48,447 nucleotides of DNA. Source: Leptolyngbyaceae cyanobacterium CSU_1_3. Lineage in GTDB: Bacteria; Cyanobacteriota; Cyanobacteriia; Leptolyngbyales; Leptolyngbyaceae. Location of the stretch: the NCBI GenBank assembly GCA_012034655.1, contig JAAUOZ010000014.1, forward strand, positions 1-48,447, in the 5' to 3' direction. Below the pieces are notes generated by a model. The model saw nothing but the letters and a program-made list of their open reading frames with translations, searched no databases and was not told the DNA's origin. Position numbers and translations under genes: made by a program. This document shows positions 1 to 9,900 of the stretch, in pieces (position 1 is the stretch's first letter; the number at the start of each line of letters is the position of its first letter).

Positions 1-30
1 CCAGCCCATCGGTGGATCGGTCATCGTCAT
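1..30 (-). CDS. 5' end of a gene running off the window (partial)
   Basis: An ATG on the minus strand at 30 opens a frame to the window edge (MTMTDPPMGW). It lies 26 bp after the stop of the T4SS-like membrane protein and in the same direction. In type IV secretion operons the next gene is often a VirB4/TraC-like ATPase, but ten residues cannot show that. A weak purine-rich stretch precedes the start. Only position and orientation support the call. Confidence 0.3.
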   Translation of the reverse strand, partial: MTMTDPPMGW

Positions 31-56
31 CACACCACAGACCTTACCTCTTCCCG

Positions 57-1304
57 TCAGGTAAATCCGATCGTGATCACCTCGATGCTCCGGGCAAGCA
101 GAACGCCCTGAGTTCCCTCAATCAGCAAGGTACACAGGTGCTTGTCCGTCGTCACAGTTTCGGTCAGTTCCAGTCCAGTTTCTGTCTCCTTTAAAGTAAT
201 GACCTGCGGGATGGGAGGTGCAACGCCTTGATTGAATCGGCTCCAGAGCCACTGCCACAGATCTGCTGCGCTACAGGGCATTACCTCCAGCCCCACTTTA
301 GTATTGAGCAAGACTTCCCATTGAATAAAACCCTGTTGAAACCCCTGTAGTAAAAGCTTTTTGAAAAATGCTTCTTGATAAACCCGCTTATTTCCCGTAA
401 TCTGCTCGACTACCCAGGAACCCGTTTTTCTTAACCGCTCGATCAGTCCGCCAACCAAATCTTTGTGTTGCGTACCCGCCTCGTCATCACTCGTCCAGGT
501 ACAAAAAGCAAGTTGATTCCAGGTCTGCCGCGTTCCTCCCTGAGCAAGTTGCTGCACTCGTAATTGCTCATTTCGAGTCAGCACGGAAACAGGTTTTAAT
601 TGGCATTCCTCTGCCAGGGTAGACAGTTCTTCTTGTCGCGCTGCATCATCACTTGCACAACCTGTACAGAAGGTAATCCGTTCACCGATCGGTAACTCTT
701 TCATCCCTTCTTCAATGGCATGAGCAAACGCATTCACCTCACTGTCGTACAGCACGTCGTGCAGTCCAGCAACACGAAATCCAAACACAAGCTGATACTG
801 AGATTTACCTTTCTCTAGCAACAGTGCAGCCACTTCACGATCATCTTTTTTGATTTCTGCAATACAGCAGATATTGACTTCATTTTGGAATGGCATAAAC
901 GTACTTTTGCCTCCATACTGATTGGGCACTTGCACTGGTTTCAGCCGAATGTTGACCCGTGCATCACCATAACGTTTGCGAATCCAGGTTGGTCTATGGT
1001 CTGGGATAGGCGAAACATAGATGTTGTTGCCGTTACACCACTCGGTTCCCGGCGGATTACGCCAGCGATCGAGAAATTGATGGGGTTGATTTCCAGTCAG
1101 AATCCACCAGCTTACAATCAGCCAAAATGAGGTTCCAAAAAACCAACCCAGACCCAAACTAAAGAACCCATTTGTGATGCCGTAGCAAAGAACAACAATG
1201 GCAACCCAGGGACCCAGTTGATCCGCTGGAATTGGACCAATACTCGCCTGCTTGCCTAAAATTCGATTGACTTTAATGAATTCTCGATTGAAATCCCGTT
1301 CCAT
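57..1304 (-). CDS. T4SS-associated membrane protein (inferred)
   Basis: A 415-residue protein. Residues 1-30 are cytoplasmic-looking. Two closely spaced hydrophobic segments follow at about 31-70 (WVAIVVLCYGI... and ...GWFFGTSFWLIVSWWIL), then a soluble domain of about 340 residues with no signature I recognise. An N-terminal hairpin of membrane helices with a long cytoplasmic tail is the layout of PrgI/VirB3-like components and of proteins that precede VirB4-type ATPases. It sits 25 bp downstream of a VirB2-like pilin gene on the same strand, and another gene starts 26 bp further on, so it belongs to that operon. Cysteine pairs near residues 145-220 are not an obvious metal site. The secretion role is inferred from context and topology; no catalytic motif is visible. 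Confidence 0.5.
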   Translation of the reverse strand: MERDFNREFIKVNRILGKQASIGPIPADQLGPWVAIVVLCYGITNGFFSLGLGWFFGTSFWLIVSWWILTGNQPHQFLDRWRNPPGTEWCNGNNIYVSPIPDHRPTWIRKRYGDARVNIRLKPVQVPNQYGGKSTFMPFQNEVNICCIAEIKKDDREVAALLLEKGKSQYQLVFGFRVAGLHDVLYDSEVNAFAHAIEEGMKELPIGERITFCTGCASDDAARQEELSTLAEECQLKPVSVLTRNEQLRVQQLAQGGTRQTWNQLAFCTWTSDDEAGTQHKDLVGGLIERLRKTGSWVVEQITGNKRVYQEAFFKKLLLQGFQQGFIQWEVLLNTKVGLEVMPCSAADLWQWLWSRFNQGVAPPIPQVITLKETETGLELTETVTTDKHLCTLLIEGTQGVLLARSIEVITIGFT

Positions 1305-1329
1305 AGCTATTCCAATTCACTTTGCCAAA

Positions 1330-1964
1330 TCAACCACCAGCAGCAGTTCCAGTACCATTTCCTACGAAGATGAACGTAACCACATCAATCGCAATAACGA
1401 TCGCAAATGCCAGTCCTACCTGGGTTACGATCGGTCGCCAATCATTTCCTTGCTGCGCCTGGTTATAAGCAAAGAGTGACGCAGCCGCAACCAGCAACAA
1501 AAACACCCCCCGAATCAAGTTGAAAATTAGCCCAATCACATTGGCATCCAGCGTGGCAGTGCCGCCACCTGCCTGTGAACTTTGCTGAGCCAGATTGACG
1601 AAAAATTGTTCTAATCCGCTGAGAAAATAGCCTGGGCAGGTGCCGCGAAGGTATTGAGCAGCGCCGTAACTGCAATAATGAGTGAGGCAATATGCCAGAA
1701 ACGAATTTTGGCACCCAGGTATTTTTCTAGAATGGGTACTGCCTTAATCAAATGCCAGAGACTGATAAATACCACACTGGCACAACCCAAAATTGTTATG
1801 AGCAATGGCTCTTTGATCAACAAATAAATAACAACAGCAACACAAAGTCCAATGAACAGTAAATCAATTTTGATAAGGTTGAAATGCCCCCATTGTTTAG
1901 TCGAGCGACGACGTAGTTGAGTTAAGTGAGACTTAGTAACGGGAGTTTTAATGGTTTGCATCAT
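1330..1964 (-). CDS. VirB2-like pilin / T4SS membrane protein, apparent -1 frameshift
   Basis: Two overlapping frames join into one protein of about 211 residues if one T is restored in the T run at 1624-1627 (AAAA on the plus strand). The first part has a basic N terminus, two membrane helices (about 30-75) and a signal-like segment ending AAPAQA. The second part has a short Gln/Gly-rich stretch, then two helices (LIFNLIRGVFLLLVAAASLF and VGLAFAIVIAIDVVTFIFV). A signal-like segment followed by two hydrophobic helices is the VirB2 pilin pattern. The extra N-terminal helices are unusual and may be a fused VirB3-like piece. Without the repair the second frame has only a GTG start at 1539. Operon with the 57-1304 gene. 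A programmed frameshift is possible but less likely given the other errors in this window. Confidence 0.55.
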
Positions 1965-1997
1965 CGGTTCTCCATCAATGCTGATCCAGCTTTTTAG

Positions 1998-3970
1998 TTA
2001 AACTTGCAATTCTTCGCGATTCGGTTTGGCAGACGCTTTACCAGAACGGCGATTCAGATGCTTTTCATCCGTTTGTTCAGGTATCTGCTCATTGATGGCT
2101 GACTCCATCTCTCGTATTGGAATACTGCAATGCAGAATGTCTGGTGATTGACCGGGCACCAACATGGCATCAAAAACCTGTTCATCCTTGTGGTTCGGGT
2201 CAAATCCTTGCAGCAATTGAGTCCCGTTCGGTAACGTCACAACCTCAAACTCATACTTGGCTTTGCCCTGATCTGTCCAGGTAAATACAGGTTCAGCCTC
2301 CCCATTGAATCGCTCCGATAAGCGTTCTTGGAAGGTGGCAATCAATGCCTGGGCACTGGCTTTGGTGGCGTATTCCTGCTTGGACTGAGGAAGTTTGGCA
2401 ATAGTAGCTTTCTCATCAGCACTGAGGTGATCTGCTGCGATCGCCCACTGCCCATCATTACAATTGCCTGCAAAAAGGGTATTGCCCTGGTTGTTGTTCA
2501 GGGCGAGATCGCTCCGCGACACTAACGTGACCGCCACCTGCTCCCCTTGCTCTTCCATCCGCAGAGTTTTGTTACTGGAAATCGCAATTCCTTCTTGATC
2601 AGCGTTATCCGAGAGTTCATTAGCAACTCTGGCAAAGCCCACCAAAGATTCTGCACAAGAAACTTGTTGAGGATCAGCTCGTCGCGCCATCAGTTGTTCC
2701 AGCACTTTGGACTCTGCGATCGCTTGTGCGGGTGCCGCAACCTGACTTTCTTCTGTATCCACCTCTGGCTCAACCATTGCGGAATTGGTTTGTTCTACGA
2801 TTTGCTTCTCCAAACGACTCACCACCACCTCTAAGCGGTCAAGCCGTTTGGATAGCCCTTTCAGATATGCCTCAATCTGGTCAAGCTGTTCACTAATACT
2901 GGCTTCTCGATCGATCTCCAGGGGTTGCCCTTTGTAAGTAGGGTCTAGTTTTACACCCAGCGTGTCTACCTTACTCCCCACTGTTGCAGCCGCATCTGCT
3001 AGAGGATTTTCACCCGCATCTGGTTCTGGCTCGATCGATGGCGTTACCGTTGCGCGCCCGGTTGTTGCTTCCTGTAAACGGCTGGTCAGGTTGTCTACCT
3101 GCTCATTCTGCCGCTGAAGTTCTCGGACGATTCGTTCAATCCGTTCCTCGTCATCCTGATCTGCCAGGTTTTCTAACACGCCCTGCCCAACCACAATGCC
3201 CAGAGTTGCCAGTTGTCCTGCCAGCCCTGCCACATTCACTCCATTGGTTTCGCGTCCATTTACCGCAGCCGAAGCACTGAGCCGCGACGCTTCCTCCATT
3301 GGGTCGCGGTAGCGGAAGTCTCGATGATTGGATTTACCAGCTTTGCCTTGAACCTGCGTCTTGGATTGAGTTCTACTCTGAGCTTTCGGTGACGTTTTAG
3401 CTTGATGTTTAGCTGTCGGAGGCGAAGCAAGCTCCTCATCCCCTAACTCATCTAACTCATCATCTAAATCGGCATCTAGTAACGTCTCTAAATCCTCATC
3501 TGGCTCTTCATCAAAGTCGTCATCGAGATCAAGCGCATCGTCCAAGTCGGCATCCAGATCATCAAGTTCTGCCTCTTCAAACCCAAACATCTCAGCAATG
3601 TTGGAGGGCGTAAAGTAGTTTTCATCCTTATCCGTAACGCCTTCCAGGTTTTGATCAAATACTTGCCACTGGTTCTTTGGCTGGGGTCACTGGTGAGATA
3701 GAAGCGGTAGCCTCGAATTTCGTCGTCATTGCCACCGCCCTCACAAAGCTCAACAGTGATGGGAGCCTTGCCCGATCGCTCACTAAATGACTCCACATAA
3801 GCCTTGAAGTCCTCATGGGATTCAATTCCTCCCTCATGGAGCGCCTTAGTGATCGCTTTATCCAGGGTGTTTTCAAGATGGCGAAGTTTTCGGCGATCGG
3901 TCAGGTTTTGCCAGGATCGCTTCTGAGTACTCTGCCGCTGCTTGGGTCGGGTGGGTGTTTTGGTAGCCAT
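1998..3970 (-). CDS. Large acidic coiled-coil protein, first gene of the conjugation-like block (apparent frameshift)
   Basis: Joined length is about 657 residues. The first frame starts at the ATG at 3970, with AGGG about 9 bases upstream. It leaves frame near 3671, where restoring one C in the CC pair lets it run into the frame that contains MFGFEEAELDD. The order is: basic N terminus (1-30), a helical region and a short domain ending in GYRFYLTSD (about 30-100), a very acidic Asp/Glu/Leu tract, a Lys/Gln/Ser-rich linker, a coiled coil (about 250-380, LKGLSKRLDRLEVVVSRLEK) and a C-terminal alpha/beta domain. The helix plus GYRFYLTSD stretch resembles the tail of some relaxase or mobilisation proteins, but this is weak. 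No catalytic residues are recognised. It is 33 bp upstream of the pilin gene. Confidence 0.55.
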
Positions 3971-4949
3971 AGGCAGCCCTGGAACACAAGTTAAGGTTGC
4001 TGTAGTTGTCACCCTAACAAGGCGATCGCCCTCTCTACCTATGCCCAATGGCGATTTGTCTAGTATCCAGTTGGCTAGAATTCATCAGTTAGTTCACGAT
4101 CCAAGAAGACGACCTAACCAAATTTGCATTTCTAAGCTAGCTGCCCAGTAAACAGGTTCTTCTAACTTAGTTATCTGCTCAACTACCGGGATTTGATAGA
4201 AAACTAGCCACTTGATCTGCCAAGCTTCTTGCCCCTACCGCGTCAATTTCCTGCAAGTGCCCAAGCAAGGTTCTTAAATCTTGGCATCGAGATTGTTTAT
4301 TAATAATCCATGTACAGTCAGAATCCCAGAGTTCGACAAGAACTTGAACTAAAGCCTCACTCTCATCATTTCTGTGATCAGGTAGAAACTCTTGGTGCTG
4401 TGTAAGCTTTTGAAAAAGTACACGTCGGAATTTTTTGCAAATCGCTAACTTTCCAACTCCGTAAAGCTTTCTTCTTATCCTCCATCTTGGAAATAATTCG
4501 TCCTGAAAACGGTTAAAGAAATGAGTGAGCCATTGGTCAATGTTCAAGTTTTCTGGATCTGCTTCTGACAATGAATCGATTAATGGTTGCCAAGTATCTA
4601 ATGATAATAAATCAATTAATTTTTCCCAAATATCTTCTATATCTCCAATAATTTGTAGATCTGATTGTTCTTGATTACTAAGTTCAAATAAGTATGCTCC
4701 AATTGCGGACGCTACATGGTTTCTAAAAGAGTTTCCAACTGAACCTGATATACCTGAAGATGTTTGCTCAATAAAACAATAAGTCAGAGTTCCAACGATA
4801 TGAACTAATATAATGCAGTCTACAAGTTTAGTCGCTTTTAGAGCGTGGATAAGTACATCAATTTTTATAGTTATCTTGTTAAGACTAGATTTCACAATCA
4901 TATCTAGAAAATGAGACTGATCTTCATCAAGATAGATGCTTCTCTTCAT

Positions 4950-4958
4950 GAAGTCGTA
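4950..4958. repeat. Target-site duplication, left copy
   Basis: GAAGTCGTA lies directly before the left end of the insertion sequence and is repeated exactly at 6141-6149 after the right end. Confidence 0.9.
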
Positions 4959-4976
4959 GAGTGTATCCCACTTTTG
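4959..4976 (+). repeat. Left terminal inverted repeat of the IS
   Basis: GAGTGTATCCCACTTTTG matches the reverse complement of the right end at 6123-6140 in 16 of 18 positions. Confidence 0.88.
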
Positions 4977-5055
4977 CGATGAGTAAAAGTACTTAGTTAT
5001 AAGCTTTGCCGATAACGCTAAACTTTGAGCATTGTACCTTTACCCGATACCTCCC

Positions 5056-6116
5056 ATGGACGCTGAGAAAAAAGCCCAAATCCAAGCCCACGCTCGTGGG
5101 CTTGCCACCCTGCTGTACGAGGAAACTGACCCAGAGCAAGTGAAAACATTGGCAGGGATTGAGGCGGCAGTGCGAGGACATCTGCTCGAACATGTCAGCC
5201 CAGAGATCGGGGATTTTTTATTGCAACAAGCAGCGGCACTACAAGTGGACGAAAGCGTAGCCTCGACAGCATCCTCGGACAACTGCAAGTAAGTGAGAAA
5301 CAAGCTCAAATTCTGGAGGTGAAAGCGTACACGCGATGGAGTCCTTACCTGGAGCAGTGTTGTTTGTTGGTGAGTGCCAACCAATCGTATGAGCGGGCGG
5401 CAGAAGACATCGAAGTGTTGACTGGGGTCAAGGTTTCTCACAGTACTCAACAACGCTTAGTGCATCGTCAAACCTTTGAGTTGCCGCAAGTGGAAGAACC
5501 GGTTGAGGAGATGAGCGTAGACGGAGGTAAAGTGCGATTGCGAACACCCCAAGGACAACCGAGTGAATGGCGAGATTACAAAGCAGTGAATCTGCACGAG
5601 TGCCGTGTCGCTGCCTTCTTTCAGGACAATGAGAGTTTAGTGAACTGGGTCAATGGGCAGCCCTTGTCGAAGCCGTTGACTTGCCTGGGCGATGGTCATG
5701 ATGGCATCTGGAACATTTATGCACAGGTTGGTACTGCTGCTCAAAGACGTGAGATTTTAGACTGGTATCACTTGGTTGAAAACTTGGGCAAGGTGGGAGG
5801 GTCGCAGCAACGGTTAAATGAGGTGGAAGCCTGCTTGTGGCAAGGGAATGTCGAAGGTGCGATTGCACAGTTTGAGGATTGGCAACACGAGCGAGTGAGT
5901 ATCTTTATTGCCTACCTCAACAGGCATCGAGAGCGAATTGTCAACTATGGCTATTATCAAGCAGAAGGCATCTCCGTCGGTTCCGGTGCAATTGAATCAA
6001 CCGTTAAACAAATCGGGCGGCGAATCAAGATATCCGGGGCGCAGTGGGACAAAGATAACGTTCCCCAGGTGCTCAAGCATCGTTGTGCCTACCTCAATGG
6101 GCAATTCTCAAAGTGA
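5056..6116 (+). CDS. ISKra4-family transposase (apparent frameshift)
   Basis: Two frames, from 5056 (ATG; a TTG at 5032 is a poorer start) to about 5254 and then to 6116, make one protein of about 353 residues if one A is restored in the AAA at 5252-5254. The join then reads VDEKRSLDSILGQLQ and runs on into VSEKQAQ. The N-terminal third is a helical region. The C-terminal part carries the acidic catalytic pattern expected of this DDE family: MSVDGGKVRLRT, CLGDGHDGIWNI, DWYHLVENLG and GSGAIESTVKQIGRR. Many family members make the protein by ribosomal -1 frameshifting, and the site here (CGAAAGC) could act that way. A consensus error is equally possible, because ten other genes in the window show the same kind of lesion. 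Confidence 0.88.
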
Positions 6117-6122
6117 GTCCTA

Positions 6123-6140
6123 CAAAACTGGGATGCACTC
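6123..6140 (-). repeat. Right terminal inverted repeat of the IS
   Basis: CAAAACTGGGATGCACTC is the imperfect inverse of the left end at 4959-4976. Confidence 0.88.
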
Positions 6141-6149
6141 GAAGTCGTA
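6141..6149. repeat. Target-site duplication, right copy
   Basis: GAAGTCGTA is identical to 4950-4958 and marks the insertion point inside the interrupted gene. Confidence 0.9.
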
Positions 6150-6936
6150 TCTATCTTCATCACTCGAAGAGCTTCGATCTTCATAAATAGTTTTTCTCAG
6201 GCAAAGCAAGGCATAAAAGGCTTCTTCTAGTAGTGTAATTTCCAAGCTTTTAGCAGCTTTATCTCCTGATTCTATGCCTATGATTGGAGTTAATGCTGCC
6301 ATTAAAAAGCTCCAGTCAAGCCCTAATTGCAACGATCGAGGTTCTTGCTCATTAAGTTCAATGAGGATCTCTGGAGTCCACCTAAGAGCTTCAAGGATAG
6401 ATATTTTGTGGAAACTTTCCTCAACGAAATTTTGTTCTAAAGTAGACCAAGCTTCATCAATTCTTAGATCTTCTGAGAAAGCATAAGTTAAAGTGATGAG
6501 GCGAGCTATTCGAGGGACAACGCTAATAAGTTCCTGTGTGAGTGGATACTCAAGTCCATACTCTCTAATCCACGATCGCATAAAAGCACATGAATCACCA
6601 TCTCGAACTCCAATAAGACAGCGAAAAGCAGATACCCTAACGGAAGTATCAGGTTGAAGCTCTCTTAATAATTTAGGAGCCACATGAGCTATAAAAGCTC
6701 TAGCATCTAAGTCGTAAGACTGACGACGATGAAAGCCATCTAAAGAGATAGACAGATTTGGAAAAGTCTCAACCAAATAATTCAATTCGCTTTGCAAATC
6801 CTCGCTTAAAATATTGTTTGGAGGTTCGAGAACAATTGCGATTGCTGCCCAGATGACTTTACTAAAAGCTTGATGTTCAAGCTTCTCCTTAAAAAAGTTA
6901 ATCTGCCTTTTGCTGGTTAAAAGATTCACTAACTGA

Positions 6937-9900
6937 TCATGTATCTCTAACGTTTTTCTCTCGTTTTCCATCAAGAATTTGCCGACAGGTCACTGCAATT
7001 TGCAGATGATGAAGATTCCACAAAGCAGCTTCAGATTTAACTTCTTCTTCAGAATCTCTAGGAGTAGTACCAATGAATTGAAATACTTGTTCCCCTTCAC
7101 TATCCTGTTTTTCTTGCCAATTGCTCCGTCCAAATAAGGCTCGAATTCTCAGGGCTTTACTTTTACTGATCTCTGGTATCAATTCAAGCTGATGTTCATC
7201 CCAATCTCTTAAAATTCGAGACTGTTCAACTAAAGGGATACCCTCATTTATCCACAGATGAAGAATAACTGTCTGAAGCTCATCGCTGCGGTAGGATAAA
7301 CGATTGAATTCTAAAAGCTCCTGATAGTCCTCCTGCAAAAGGCTTGCCCTTGCCCCTGTACCATCGAATCCAAAGTCTTGACCGTGATCAATCTGCTCAA
7401 ACTCCAACCAGATAAGCAGTTGTAGTGATGATATGAGAGGTAGTAACGGCTTACTCAACAGAGTTAGATCGCACTTTGCAAGTGACACAAGTACACCAAG
7501 CATTGCTACAGTGCTAGTACGTTCCAAAATGAGGGAAATAGAATGCTCTAACTCCTGTCTATTAGGACGACTGTAAAGCCATCCTTCGAGCGTCATTAAA
7601 AGACATGCAAGAATTCTAGGGGCTAAGTTGTTGCGATGCCAATAGAGAGCTTTTCGCCCGCCCTGAAACTGTTTTCTAGTTTCACCAATAAGTAGAGTTA
7701 ATTCATGAGTGTCTGTTTTTAGAGAGTTGAGTATTTCTTCTACTTCAGGATTTCCTTCTGATTCACTCCTTTGTTGCTCAAGATGTTGATCAATTTGATA
7801 ATTTCGATGTGTAACTATGTTGCAAAGAATTTCAACAATACTGATTGCAATGCCTTCAGCAATTTGTAGCAATGAAAGGAGCGGGAGGAATTTAAATGTA
7901 CATACATCAATATCATCAGAACCTGCTGTACCCCGATCTCGATCTAACACATCATAATTTCTTTGCACCCTCTCATAGAGATAATGTGGTGGCTGAATTG
8001 TCAATGCCAGGAATAGTTCTACTCCAAGCTGAGGATGTGTAAGAATTACAGCATTTAGGTAAAACCCATTCTGTCTAAGCATAAACTTTCGGAACTGTTG
8101 ATTAACTTCTGCTACAGGTCCATTAGGATGTCCTGGTTGAAGCACACCATTTCCACGAAGCATTCTTAACAAATCATCAGACGGTGTAGTCCCAATTATC
8201 TCCTGTCTTGGCTCTAATCTATTTGCTGGAACAATTTCTCGTCCTGCCAATACTCTTAAGAACCAGATGGAGCGATCTAGAATGATTCTGAGCGAAAAAA
8301 CTATACATGCAAAAGCATTTGACTCGAAATCGCGTAAGCGATGCCTTGTTGCCCAGGTATGTTCAGGATTGGGGTCGGGCAATAACACTGCCTGAGCCAA
8401 ATCTAAGGTGAAGTTGGCGACTTCTGATCGGAGCGAGAAACTTCGTGCATGGACACTCCAATTCAGCCAAGCCTCAGCCGCTCTAAAAACTATGCAAGAC
8501 TCCTCAATTACAGCCTCTGGAGTTTGGGATAATAGCCAATGCCAAACGGGTTCCCATAGATCTGGTTTTGGGATTCCTGTTATTTGTTCCTGAATAGCAA
8601 TGCGGGTTCGGAGAGGTGTGGATTGAGAACCATCTGCATGAAAAGGATATGGTTCTGTTGCGATCGCTAAAAGGCGAGTGATAAGGCGCTCAATTACAAA
8701 TGGCAAATTTTCATCAGGACATCCCTGAAGAACAGAACCTGGTTGCTTACTGAGAATTGCGCCATCTAGCAGTAAATCTAAAAGTTGTAGATGCTCACCT
8801 TCTAGAGCTTCATATAAAAATTCTTGCCAAGTGTCACCCTCGCTTGATTCCAGTGCAAGCTGTAGCGCAAACCAGCGAATTGGTTGAACCCAAAATGGAT
8901 TTTGCAACCATTCTACTAACTGTTCACTCTCAATCTCTCGCCGGTTTCCCCGAAGATAATAGAACCTTGCACAATCTCCGACAAAGCGATGGGTAGTAGC
9001 CAGTCGCCCACTCACAATCCGAAGGCAGTCTCGTCGCACAAGTGTGTGTAAAGCTTCTCCAATTAATGGGTCAAAATCACGCGGAAGATCGGGTGTAAAT
9101 CTATCTGCCAATTCCTTAGCAATTCTAATTAATACTTGACCTAGATTACTGGAGTCTTGACTGTCTTGGACATGATCGTGCCAAAACCAAGTCAATAAAT
9201 CTAAGTCACTTTGGAAAACAGCAGTATCAACCTGCTTTCTCTGAGCACTGCGAACCAGCCAATCAATTAACTTCAAGTTTAAAGCAGGACCAAATTCGTG
9301 ATGTCGCTGAATCAAGCTGATAACACTATCTGGTAAAGCTTCAGAGCACACAAGTTCCTCAACAGGGAGCTGCGGTAACTCAACATCATCGTACACAGAG
9401 TCATTGCCAAATCGAGCAGAGATCTTCTCATGAATACGACGCCTAGCATCTACATGTGCTACAAGGATAAACCGCACATCAGACAATGGATCAGCGGTCA
9501 ACGTATTATGAAGGAGATTCAAAACAGCATCGAAATGCTGATCGTCAACATCACTCAAATCATCAATAACAACGAGAGTTGGTTTCTGAGTAATTCGAGC
9601 AATTAAAAGTTCATCAAGCCTTCTTAATCCTCGATTAGCAATTACATCGGAAGATTCTGTGAAAGAGGCAATATCAGACGCATGAAGAAATAAGCAATCA
9701 AAATTTTGCTTGAAATCCTGCTGGATACCCGCTTTGCAGAGTGCTGATTTTCCTGAACCCGATGAGCCGATAAGAAGCGTAATATTCTTCTTAAAAAGAG
9801 ATGCTCGCAAATCTGAAAGTTTTGCTCTAGGCAAAGTGATGTTATCGCCGAGCGTCTCTCGAATAACACAAAGTCGGCTGTGAGACAGGCTCAATAATCT

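Larger units (their letters stand above)
4959..6140 (+). mobile_element. ISKra4-family-like insertion sequence, 1182 bp
   Basis: The element is bounded by 18-bp imperfect terminal inverted repeats and flanked by an exact 9-bp direct repeat (GAAGTCGTA). It contains one transposase gene on the plus strand, opposite to the gene it interrupts. The target duplication is perfect, so the insertion is probably recent. The host reading frame is restored when the element and one duplication are removed. The family is assigned from the transposase (VDGGKVRLRT, SGAIEST), not from the ends. Confidence 0.9.
4179..6974 (-). pseudogene. Partner gene of the nuclease-STAND operon, split by an insertion sequence
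   Basis: Residues 1-278 lie at 6974-6141 and the remaining 256 residues at 4949-4179. Removing the element at 4959-6140 and one copy of the 9-bp duplication joins the halves in the same frame (RYDF then MKRSIYL), restoring a helical protein of about 534 residues. As it stands the 5' half gains six residues from the element before a stop. The 3' half keeps an internal ATG at 4949 that could start a fragment. The start overlaps the end of the upstream 1225-residue gene by 38 bp, so the two were translationally coupled. I recognise no domain; both halves are all-helical with repeat-like character, which would suit a sensor or scaffold. The region is visibly more AT-rich than its flanks, suggesting transfer. 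Confidence 0.8.
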
